Source: Lysobacter sp. 5GHs7-4 (GTDB lineage: Bacteria; Pseudomonadota; Gammaproteobacteria; Xanthomonadales; Xanthomonadaceae). From it: DNA of 64,000 nucleotides. The position numbers and the translations under genes were made by a program. The DNA lies in contig NZ_CP089924.1 in the NCBI RefSeq assembly GCF_021284765.1, forward strand, positions 1 through 64,000, in the 5' to 3' direction. Under the pieces are notes generated by a model, which was not told the DNA's origin, ran no database searches, and saw nothing but the letters and a program-made list of their open reading frames with translations. Below, one piece after another: positions 34,501 to 41,419 of the stretch (its first letter is position 1; the number at the start of each line of letters is the position of its first letter).

Positions 34501-34900
34501 CGTCGCGTTCCAGCTCGTGCCACAGCGGCCACAGCCGCCACAGGCCCAACAGCGCCACGCCGGCCACCGCGCTCAGGCCCAGCGCCGCCATCAGCGAGCC
34601 GCTTTGCAGCAGCGAGGACAAGGGCCAGGCCACCACCGCCGCCAGCGCCGCCATGCCCGCGCCCCACAGCAGGGCCAGGCTGGCGCCGTCGCGCAGCCAG
34701 GCCGGGCGCGGCTGTTCGTCGCCGTCGCGCCAGAACCGCACCGCCAGCGCGTAGGCCGGCTGCGCCAAGGTGCCGGCGAGCGCGGCGACCACGCCGCCGA
34801 ATCCGCTCAGCAGCGCCAGCACCACCCCCGCCGCCGCGGTCGCGGCCAGGCGCAGCCGGGCGTGCTTGGGGTCGGACCAGGGACTGCGGCGCTCAGGCAT
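31583..34900 (-). CDS. Large membrane-anchored ankyrin-repeat protein
   Basis: The ATG at 34900 gives 1,105 residues (MPERRSPWSDPKH). The first ~230 hold five or six hydrophobic segments (for example AATAAAGVVLALLSGFGG and WGAGMAALAAVVAWPLSSLL). After that the protein is almost entirely ankyrin repeats, with repeats of the form GNTPLHHAARSSDPGVAALL, ALGRSALHEAAYAGHLDIV, HGMSALHLAAALGRET and QGRMALHCAAMYG; I estimate around 20. It should sit in a membrane with a long protein-binding ankyrin arm. It overlaps ycgL by 8 bases (ATGCCTGA), implying translational coupling. Function is unknown; a scaffold role is inferred. Confidence 0.85.
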   Translation of the reverse strand: MPERRSPWSDPKHARLRLAATAAAGVVLALLSGFGGVVAALAGTLAQPAYALAVRFWRDGDEQPRPAWLRDGASLALLWGAGMAALAAVVAWPLSSLLQSGSLMAALGLSAVAGVALLGLWRLWPLWHELERDGGGLREYWQALSELELGAWRGLGVAAIVAALVAAVIALAWPGLLSEGGRWGLAIALALGSPPLHWLLQRIEPADPLPGLDFVADEEPLDAGQAPLLSGEPLEPALYAAARGGRVERALELIELGADVNAAPPADERDQRSLAVLAAVLPDLRLLRALIAHGVNLNAATAGMTPLLAATRDSWHGRPDAVMTLLANGADPRLADGDGNTPLHHAARSSDPGVAALLRDAQAELDPLNRDGQSPLGVACAGGNWRLAKFLLERGARPEPAGGQPVLLAAAGTEEDDPAGVSLLLKQKAKIDARDALGRSALHEAAYAGHLDIVGVLLAAGADPNAIDAHSRTPVLEAARGARLGVLERLLEHLPRGGAAEAAMTDADGRNALALACMADNATPALVQRLLDLGVDPEQRDGIGKRAVDRAAEAGRWSLVAALDRAYPLPAAVSDDDNGDAPLPDRMPASLLRDGLREGRAADLGGLVKLLTPAELGAQLHDDENALSPERIAWLLSQGADAEVRDTHGDTPMFALLSRGPAAVPALQALLRRAVSPAGAGGLARFLAACASAEQAARGLEQFALELIERGADPFAHSRNGDPTLALAVRLGWTRLVDRLVAIGVALDTRDSHGMSALHLAAALGRETMLKRLVAQGASPDLLAADGQTPLGVALSSGRRDLADWLDWRGWPLPKRPLQAFDVPAAAIVGDADAVRRLLDLGLPVDALDRQGCSALLRAAGGGHRAVVDLLLARGADPQLPAHSGATPLSAAVSMRHGDIVDRLVAAGASLEQRLPGGLTVLMVACALGLTDLAARLLAAGADVHAQDAQGRMALHCAAMYGFTARERSRLVALFDTLLLAGVDADESAAGATPLLLLLGARAEPGTAADEDVLVAGLDLLLDHDAALDAQDPRGFGPLHLAALHGLLRVVQRLLRAGADPDLRDALNRTPREIAVMRGFVDIAAEFAPPAPGNGVSMARFLRER

Positions 34901-35147
34901 CGGACCGCACTTCGTCGTGACGCGGCGGGAACTGGATGTGGAAACCGCGGCTGGCGAGGTTCTCTCGCACCACCGCAGCATCGCCGCGCGGCAACTGCCG
35001 TTCGGGGGTCAGCGCCACCTCCAGCACGAACTGCAGCGCGCCCAGCTGGGTGCGCAGCGGTTCGGGCAGGCGCTCGAAATCGTCGCGCGCGGCCAGGAAG
35101 ACGTAAGTTTCGTCCTTGCGGAGGCTCTTGTAGACGTAGGCTTGCAT
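34893..35147 (-). CDS. ycgL: YcgL domain-containing protein
   Basis: The 84-residue product starts MQAYVYKSLRKDETYVFL, the hallmark of the YcgL/UPF0745 family, and continues DDFERLPEPLRTQLGALQFVLEVALTPERQL. The family is small, cytosolic, conserved in gammaproteobacteria and without an assigned function. It overlaps the downstream ankyrin gene by 8 bases. Confidence 0.9.
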   Translation of the reverse strand: MQAYVYKSLRKDETYVFLAARDDFERLPEPLRTQLGALQFVLEVALTPERQLPRGDAAVVRENLASRGFHIQFPPRHDEVRSDA

Positions 35148-35373
35148 GCGCTGGACGGGGCGGCTCCCGGGCCGGAATTCGGTGCGGTTTTATGTGACGC
35201 ACAGCATACCTGCCCATCCGCGTCACGCGAACTCTGACGTTCAGCGTCAGGCGTGGGTATGGGCGTTAGGCGGATAGGGGCGGGGGCCCGGCCAGGAACC
35301 CGGGCCAGCGGCCAGGGCAGCCGAACCACCGAGGCCCACCGAAGTCCAGGCGACCAATGACTCGGCGACTACC

Positions 35374-35413
<40 letters not shown>

Positions 35414-35477
35414 AGTTTGCTCCGGCATTCAAATCCATAGACCCGAAGCCACACGACCAACCGTAGACCCGAAGGGC

Positions 35478-35531
35478 GGCGCGCAGGACGCGCGCCGTTT
35501 TTCGATAAGACAGGGATGTCTTATCGAAAAA
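35478..35531. repeat. Terminator-like hairpin joined to a perfect 15-bp inverted repeat
   Basis: GGCGCGC (35478-35484) pairs with GCGCGCC (35490-35496) and is followed by GTTTTTC, as in an intrinsic terminator reading rightward. The T run also begins a second structure: TTTTTCGATAAGACA (35498-35512) is perfectly complementary to 35517-35531 around GGGA. The T and A ends make the second hairpin terminator-like on both strands. Confidence 0.85.
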
Positions 35532-35586
35532 TCCCGGCGCAAGAATCGAAGCCACACGGGAGCTCTGGGCTCAGACCCTTCTCTTT

Positions 35587-35622
35587 GGTTACTTTCTCTT
35601 GGGTCAGCAAGAGAAAGTGACC
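35587..35622. repeat. Hairpin GGTTACTTTCTCTT / AAGAGAAAGTGACC
   Basis: A 14-bp stem with one G-T pair and loop GGGTCAGC (35601-35608). Its right arm forms the start of the first 188-bp direct repeat. In the second copy only this arm is retained, as a variant. Confidence 0.75.
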
Positions 35623-36111
35623 CGCATGCGCAGCAGGCGGAAGCCTTTGACCTTCGGTCAGAAGCAACAGAGCAAGAACAAAAGCAAATCCTCCCCAACC
35701 CGCCCGGCCAACAGGCACAGCCTGTTGGCGTTCACCCGTGCACGAACCTGCGGTTCGTAAACGCACGGCTTCACCCTTTGTCAAAGGAGGGAGCTAAAAG
35801 CGCAACGCCGGAATCTGGAGGCCATCGGAACCGGATAGGCTCGATAGCCGGGATTCGCGCTCGCGGCTTATGACCGAAGGAAATCCCTGTGGGACGCCGC
35901 TCCTACAGAGAGCGTCGGCAAAAGAAAGCGACCCGCATGCGCAGCCGGCGGAAGCTGTTGACCTTCGTCAAGAAGCGACGAAGCAAGAGCAAGAGCAAAT
36001 CCTCCCCAACCCGCCCGGCCAACAGGCACAGCCTGTTGTCGTTCGCCCGTGCACGAACCTGCGGTTCGTAAGCGCACGGCTTCACACTTTGATAAAGGAG
36101 GAAGTCAAAAG
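35613..36111. repeat. Two 188-bp direct repeats, period 311
   Basis: Copy 1 is 35613-35800 and copy 2 is 35924-36111, equal in length and about 85-90% identical by eye. The most conserved core contains CAAATCCTCCCCAACCCGCC, GGCCAACAGGCACAGCCTGTTG and GTGCACGAACCTGCGGTTCG. The latter two parts are themselves short palindromes (ACAGGC/GCCTGT; CGAACC/GGTTCG). Copy 2 ends 10 bases before the cydB stop codon, so it lies in the cydAB 3' region. Confidence 0.85.
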
Positions 36112-36121
36112 CCCGCGCGAC

Positions 36122-37129
36122 TCAGTGATACCCCGCATCCGCCGCGATCTTGCCCTTGAACACGCTGTACGACCAATACGTGTAGCCCAGGATCGCCGGC
36201 AGCAGCACCACCAGACCGACCAACACGAAGCCCTGCGACGACGGCGGCGAAGCCGCGTCCCAGATCGTCAGCCCAGGCGGCACGATGTTCGGCCAGATGC
36301 CCAGCACCAACCCGGCGAAGCCGAGCACGAAGAAGCACAGCGTCAGCACGAACGGCGCCACGTCGCGGCCTTCTCGCATCGCCGCGCGCCACAGCGCGAA
36401 CGCGTTGACCAGCACCAGCAGCGGCACCGGCGACAGCCACAGGAAATTCGCGCCGTCGAACCAGCGCGCCATGATTCGCGAATCCAGGAACGGCAGCCAT
36501 GCGCTGACCAGCCCCATGAACACCACCACCACCAGCACCAGCGGCCGCGTCAGCGTGCGCGCGATCTGCTGCATGCGGCCCTCGGTCTTGAGGATCAGCC
36601 AGGTCGAGCCCAGCAGCGCGTAACCGAACACCACCGCCGCGCCCGTCAGCATCGAGAACGGACTGAACCAGCCGAACACGCCGCCGACGTACTTGCCGCC
36701 CTGCAAGGGCATGCCCTCGACCAGCGCGCCCAGGATCACGCCCTGCGCGAACGCGCACAGCAACGAGCCCAACGCGAACGCCGCGCCCCAGGCCGGCTTG
36801 GCGCGTTGCGCCTTGAAGCGGAACTCGAACGCCACGCCGCGAAACACCAGCGCGATCAGCATCAGCAGCACCGGCAGGTACAGGGCCGACAACACCACCG
36901 CGTAGGCTTTCGGAAACGCCGCCAGCAATCCGGCGCCGCCCAGCACCAGCCAGGTTTCGTTGCCGTCCCAGATCGGCGCGGCGGTGTTCATCATGTGATC
37001 GAGCTGGCCCTCGTCCTCGGCGAACGGCGCCAGGATGCCCAGGCCGAGCACGAAGCCGTCCAGCAGCACGTACATCAGCACGCCGAAGCCGATCACCCCG
37101 AACCATACGATTGGCAGCCAGTATTCCAT
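36122..37129 (-). CDS. cydB: Cytochrome bd ubiquinol oxidase subunit II
   Basis: The 335-residue membrane protein has about nine hydrophobic segments. Recognisable CydB features are YVLLDGFVLGLGIL, the conserved MMNTAAPIWDGNETWLVLGG block, and LVFRGVAFEFRFK. It is subunit II of the quinol-oxidising, oxygen-reducing bd-type oxidase used at low oxygen or under respiratory inhibitors. It lies 71 bases downstream of cydA. I found no cydX or DUF2474 small subunit after it; the following sequence is repeats. Confidence 0.95.
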   Translation of the reverse strand: MEYWLPIVWFGVIGFGVLMYVLLDGFVLGLGILAPFAEDEGQLDHMMNTAAPIWDGNETWLVLGGAGLLAAFPKAYAVVLSALYLPVLLMLIALVFRGVAFEFRFKAQRAKPAWGAAFALGSLLCAFAQGVILGALVEGMPLQGGKYVGGVFGWFSPFSMLTGAAVVFGYALLGSTWLILKTEGRMQQIARTLTRPLVLVVVVFMGLVSAWLPFLDSRIMARWFDGANFLWLSPVPLLVLVNAFALWRAAMREGRDVAPFVLTLCFFVLGFAGLVLGIWPNIVPPGLTIWDAASPPSSQGFVLVGLVVLLPAILGYTYWSYSVFKGKIAADAGYH

Positions 37130-37200
37130 CGTCCACCACCTTTACGTCGCTCCCGCCGCGGCGGGACTGTGCCTGCGGCGCGCGCATCGCGCGCCCGCGA

Positions 37201-38613
37201 TCAGGCGTCGCTTTCCGCCGGTTCGTCCGGCACCGACAGCGGCCGCGCCGCCGTCTTCTCGCCCTGGCCCGGGCGCGGCGCCGGCTCGTGCGGATGCGGG
37301 CCCTTGCGGATCAGCTTGAGCAGGTAGCCGATGCCCGCGCCGAACACGATCAGATACGCCACCGCGAACACGATCAGCGAGGTCATCACGCTGGCGCGGT
37401 CGATCGCGCTGACCGCGTCGGCGGTGCGCAGCAAGCCGTAGATCACATAAGGCTGGCGGCCGATCTCGACCACGTACCAGCCGGCCAGGATCGCCACGAA
37501 ACCGCTCAGGCTCATCGCCCGCCAACCGTTCAAGACCCAGCGCCCGAACCCGCGCCCGTCGTACAGCTGCCTGCGTTTCCACGCCCACAGCGAGGCCAGC
37601 ACCAGCAGCAGCATCGCCGTGCCCAGACCCACCATGACCCGGAACGCGTAGAACACCGGCTTCACCGGCGGCCGTTCTTCCGGCGGCACCGACTTCAAGG
37701 GCTGGATCTCGCCGTCCAGGGTGTGAGTGAGGATCACGCTGCCCAGTTTCGGTATCGCGATCTCGTAATCGTTGCGCTCGGCTTTCTCGTTGGGCACCGC
37801 GAACAGGATCAGCGGCACGCCCTCGCCTTCGGAGCCGTTCTCCCAATGCGCCTCCATCGCCGCGACCTTGATCGGCTGATGCTCGCGCGCGTTGAGGCCG
37901 TGCAGATCGCCGACGAAGATCTGCGCCGGCACCGTGATCGCGGCGAAGATCACCGCCGCCTTCAGCATCCGTCGCGCGGCCTCGACGTGCTGGCCGCGGC
38001 GCAGGTAGCCCGCGCTGACGCCGCCGATCACGAAGCAGGTGGTGATGAACGCCGCCAGCACCATGTGCGCAAGGCGGTAGGGGAACGAGGGATTGAAGAC
38101 GATCGCCCACCAGCTGTCGGGCTCGAACACTCCCTCGACGATCTTGTAGCCGGCCGGCGTCTGCATCCAGCTGTTGGCCGAGATGATCCAGAACGTCGAG
38201 ATCAGCGTGCCCAGCGCGACCATGCAGGTGGCGAGGAAATGCATCCTCTCCTCGACCCGGCTCCAGCCGAACAGCATCACGCCCAGGAAGGTCGCTTCCA
38301 GGAAGAACGCGGTCAGCACTTCGTACGACAGCAGCGGCCCGAGGATGTTGCCCGCCTGCTCGCTCAGCACCGCCCAATTGGTACCGAACTGGAAACTCAT
38401 GACGATGCCCGACACCACGCCCATGCCGAAGGACACGGCGAAGATCTTGGTCCAGAAGAAATACAGATCGCGCCAGACGGTGTCGCGCGTGCGCAGCCAG
38501 CGCCATTCCAGGAAGGCCAGCCAGCTCGCCAGTCCGATGGTGAAGGCCGGGAACAGGATATGAAACGAAATCACGAACCCGAACTGGATACGCGACAGCA
38601 TCAATGCATCCAC
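37201..38613 (-). CDS. cydA: Cytochrome bd ubiquinol oxidase subunit I
   Basis: The GTG at 38613 follows CAGGAGT by 6 bases and gives 470 residues (first residues MDALMLSRIQFGFVISFH). His18 corresponds to the heme b595 ligand. Other family blocks are SWLAFLEWRWL, GWSRVEERMHFLATCMVALG, ANSWMQTPAGY, and GRQPYVIYGLLRTADA. The Q-loop lacks the long C-terminal insertion of E. coli CydA, and overall length fits the short-loop, cyanide-insensitive (CIO) type. It is the first gene of cydAB and divergent from an S9 peptidase gene. Confidence 0.94.
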   Translation of the reverse strand: MDALMLSRIQFGFVISFHILFPAFTIGLASWLAFLEWRWLRTRDTVWRDLYFFWTKIFAVSFGMGVVSGIVMSFQFGTNWAVLSEQAGNILGPLLSYEVLTAFFLEATFLGVMLFGWSRVEERMHFLATCMVALGTLISTFWIISANSWMQTPAGYKIVEGVFEPDSWWAIVFNPSFPYRLAHMVLAAFITTCFVIGGVSAGYLRRGQHVEAARRMLKAAVIFAAITVPAQIFVGDLHGLNAREHQPIKVAAMEAHWENGSEGEGVPLILFAVPNEKAERNDYEIAIPKLGSVILTHTLDGEIQPLKSVPPEERPPVKPVFYAFRVMVGLGTAMLLLVLASLWAWKRRQLYDGRGFGRWVLNGWRAMSLSGFVAILAGWYVVEIGRQPYVIYGLLRTADAVSAIDRASVMTSLIVFAVAYLIVFGAGIGYLLKLIRKGPHPHEPAPRPGQGEKTAARPLSVPDEPAESDA

Positions 38614-38789
38614 GGCACGACTCCTGGGTTGCCTCGCGATTCGCCGCTGGGCTTCAGACTCGCACGAGCCATTGTGCGCCGCGTCATCGGGCCGGTAAAG
38701 CACCGTGACCCATGGCCCAATCGTGCAAGCTATTGAGGCTGCTACCCTGCGTCAATTTGCCCACCCTAGACTTCCCACCAGGTCCGCCG

Positions 38790-41180
38790 ATGCGCTTAGT
38801 TCCCAACGCCCTGACCCTGTCGCTGGCCGCGCTGCTTCTGGCCCCCAGCGCCCATGCCCAAACGCCGATCACGCTGGCCCAGACCATGGCCGACCCGGAC
38901 TGGATCGGGCCGCCGGTCGAACAGGCCTGGTGGGCCTGGGACGGCAAGCGCGTGCAGTACCAAATCAAACGCGAAGGCGCGACGGTGCGCGACACCTGGC
39001 AACAGGGCGCCGATGCCAACGCGGTGGCCGCCAAGATCGACGGCGCCGCGCGCGCCGACCTCGACGCTGCGCAACCGGCCTACGACGCGCAGCGCACGCG
39101 CATGGCGTTCGTGCGCAACGGCGACGTGTTCGTGCGCGACCTGCGCAGCGGCGCGCTGACCCAGGTCACGCGCAGCAACGAAAAAGAATCGCGCCCGCAA
39201 TGGAGCGGCGACGGCCACCTCGTGTTCCGCGTCGACAACAGCTGGTACCAGTGGCGCGCCGGCCAGGGCGTGAGCCAGGCCGCGCAACTCAAGGCCGAGA
39301 ACGACCCGGCCAAGCCGCCCAAGGCCGATGCCCTGCGCGACTATCAACTGGCGACCATCCGCACCCTCAAGGACGATCGCGACAAGCGCGAAGCGGCGCG
39401 CGAACAGGACGAGGCCTGGCGCCGCGCCGACGGCAGCCGCGCGCCCGCGCCGGTGTACCTGGGCAGCGATGTCGAAATCGCCGACAGCGCGCTCTCGCCC
39501 GACGGACGCTGGATGCTGGCCGTCACCCAGGCCAAGAACGGCGACGCCGGCCAGGGCGGCAAGATGCCCAAGTACGTGACCGAATCGGGTTACGAGGAAT
39601 TCGAGGAAGTGCGCACCCGCGTCGGCCGCAACGCGCCGCTGCCGCAGAAGCTGTGGCTGATCGACGTGGCCGCCGGCAAGGTCAGCGAACTCAAGTACAG
39701 CAACTTGCCCGGCATCGGCGAGGATCCGCTCGCGGCGATGCGCAAGGCCGCCAAGCAAGACCCGCTCAAGGGCGATCGCGCGGTGCGCATCGAAACCGAC
39801 GGCGACGGCAGCGGCCCGGCGATCCGCTGGAGCGACGACGGCCGCCAGGTCGCGGTGCTGGTGCGCGCGGTCGACAACAAGGACCGCTGGCTGACCACGG
39901 TCGACCTGGCCAAGGCCGCGCTGGTGGTGCGCAACCGCAGCAGCGATCCGGCCTGGGTCGGCTGGAACACCACCGACTTCGGCTGGATGCCGGCCGCCGG
40001 CAACGCCGCGGCCACCCTGTGGTGGGTGTCCGAGCAGAGCGGCTACGCGCACCTCTACCTCGGCGAAGGCAACGGCGCCGGCCGCGCGCTGACGTCGGGG
40101 CGTTGGGAAGTGTCCTCGCCCACGCTCAGCGCCGACGGCCGCGGCTTCTACTTCCTGTGCAACCGCAAGTGGCCGGGCGACTACGAAGTCTGCGCGGTCG
40201 ACCGCGGCGGCGGCGCGGTGCGCGAGGTCACTGCGCTGGACGGCGTCGAGGATTTCACGCTTTCGCCCGACGGCCAGCGTTTGCTGCTGCGCTACTCGTC
40301 CAGCTACATGCCCGCGCAACTGGCGGTGATCGGCAGCGACGGCGAGGGCCTGAGCAAGCTCACCGACACCCGCAAGCCGGAATTCAAGAACCGCGAGTGG
40401 ATCCAGCCCGAATTCGTGCAGGTGCCGTCCAAGCACGGCGCCGGCACGATCTGGGGCAAGTTCTACGGCCCCAAGAACTACGAACCGGGCAAGAAGTACC
40501 CGATCGTGATGTTCGTGCACGGCGCCGGCTACCTGCAGAACGTCACCGCGCGTTACCCGAACTATTTCCGCGAGCAGATGTTCCATAACCTGCTGGTGCA
40601 GCAGGGCTACGTGGTGCTGGACCTGGACTACCGCGCCAGCGCCGGCCTGGGCCGCGACTGGCGCACCGCGATCTACCGCCAGATGGGCCATCCGGAGCTC
40701 GAGGACTATCTGGACGGCCGCGACTGGCTGATCGAGCACAAGCAGGGCGACGGCGACCGCGCCGGCATCTACGGCGGCTCCTACGGCGGCTTCATGACCT
40801 TCATGGCGCTGTTCCGCGAACCGGGCAAGTTCAAGGCCGGCGCCGCGCTGCGCCCCGTCACCGACTGGTCGCAGTACAACCACGAGTACACCTCCAACAT
40901 CCTCAACACGCCCGAGCTGGATCCGGAGGCTTACAAGAAGTCCTCGCCGATCGAATACGCCGGCGGCCTGCAGGATCATCTGCTGATCGCCCACGGCATG
41001 ATCGACGACAACGTGTTCTTCAAGGACTCGGTGATGCTGTCGCAGCGTCTGATCGAACTGCGCAAGGACAAGTGGGAACTCGCGCCCTACCCGCTGGAAC
41101 GCCACGGATTCACCCATCCGGACAGCTGGTACGACGAGTACCGCCGCATCTATGAGCTGTTCGAGCGCAGCTTGAAGTAA
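38790..41180 (+). CDS. Secreted S9-family prolyl oligopeptidase / dipeptidyl peptidase IV (copy 1)
   Basis: The ATG at 38790 gives 796 residues with signal peptide MRLVPNALTLSLAALLLAPS ending near AHAQ. A DPPIV-type beta-propeller covers the N-terminal two-thirds (WVSEQSGYAHLYL; VEDFTLSPDGQRLL). The alpha/beta-hydrolase domain carries GGSYGGFMTF with Ser664, Asp in HGMIDDNVF and His in ERHGFTH. It should cleave dipeptides or short peptides after Pro or Ala in the periplasm or outside. It is followed after 239 bases by a close paralogue on the same strand. The ribosome site is weak. Confidence 0.93.
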   Translation: MRLVPNALTLSLAALLLAPSAHAQTPITLAQTMADPDWIGPPVEQAWWAWDGKRVQYQIKREGATVRDTWQQGADANAVAAKIDGAARADLDAAQPAYDAQRTRMAFVRNGDVFVRDLRSGALTQVTRSNEKESRPQWSGDGHLVFRVDNSWYQWRAGQGVSQAAQLKAENDPAKPPKADALRDYQLATIRTLKDDRDKREAAREQDEAWRRADGSRAPAPVYLGSDVEIADSALSPDGRWMLAVTQAKNGDAGQGGKMPKYVTESGYEEFEEVRTRVGRNAPLPQKLWLIDVAAGKVSELKYSNLPGIGEDPLAAMRKAAKQDPLKGDRAVRIETDGDGSGPAIRWSDDGRQVAVLVRAVDNKDRWLTTVDLAKAALVVRNRSSDPAWVGWNTTDFGWMPAAGNAAATLWWVSEQSGYAHLYLGEGNGAGRALTSGRWEVSSPTLSADGRGFYFLCNRKWPGDYEVCAVDRGGGAVREVTALDGVEDFTLSPDGQRLLLRYSSSYMPAQLAVIGSDGEGLSKLTDTRKPEFKNREWIQPEFVQVPSKHGAGTIWGKFYGPKNYEPGKKYPIVMFVHGAGYLQNVTARYPNYFREQMFHNLLVQQGYVVLDLDYRASAGLGRDWRTAIYRQMGHPELEDYLDGRDWLIEHKQGDGDRAGIYGGSYGGFMTFMALFREPGKFKAGAALRPVTDWSQYNHEYTSNILNTPELDPEAYKKSSPIEYAGGLQDHLLIAHGMIDDNVFFKDSVMLSQRLIELRKDKWELAPYPLERHGFTHPDSWYDEYRRIYELFERSLK

Positions 41181-41190
41181 GCCGCGCGGT

Positions 41191-41310
41191 CAAAAAGCAA
41201 ATCCCCCTCAATCCCCCTTTTTCAAAGGGGGAAGACAAGCGGGAGCGTTGGCGCGATGCATCAGATTCCCCCCTTTGGAAAAGAGGGGCTAGGGGGGATT
41301 CGCTTTGGCT
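41191..41310. mobile_element. MITE-like element with inverted ends between the two S9 genes
   Basis: The ~120-bp element has imperfect inverted ends: AAGCAAATCCCCCTCA at the left and GGGGGGATTCGCTTTGG at the right. Inside the left half, CCCCCTTTTTCAAAGGGGG forms a tight hairpin; the right half has a related CCCCTTTGGAAAAGAGGGG. No transposase is present. A solo left-type half recurs near 52770-52811, so it is dispersed. It may also act as a transcription end for the upstream gene. Confidence 0.65.
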
Positions 41311-41419
41311 TTAACCCGCACCTTCGCGCACTGCAACATGCAACGGCCAAAACAAGTCAAGGCGACGCGCTCCTAGCGCCTGCTAGGCTGCGGCGGATTC
41401 CCCAAGGGATCCGCCGCCG

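Noticed and set aside
35521..36077. Two short leftward frames with similar products (GRAGWGGFA...)
   Set aside because: They lie on the two copies of the 188-bp repeat and lack ribosome sites, so the similarity reflects DNA duplication rather than protein conservation.
38614..38789. An FNR-type site in front of cydA
   Set aside because: TTGAG and TCAATT occur but with spacing (about 16) that does not fit TTGAT-N4-ATCAA.
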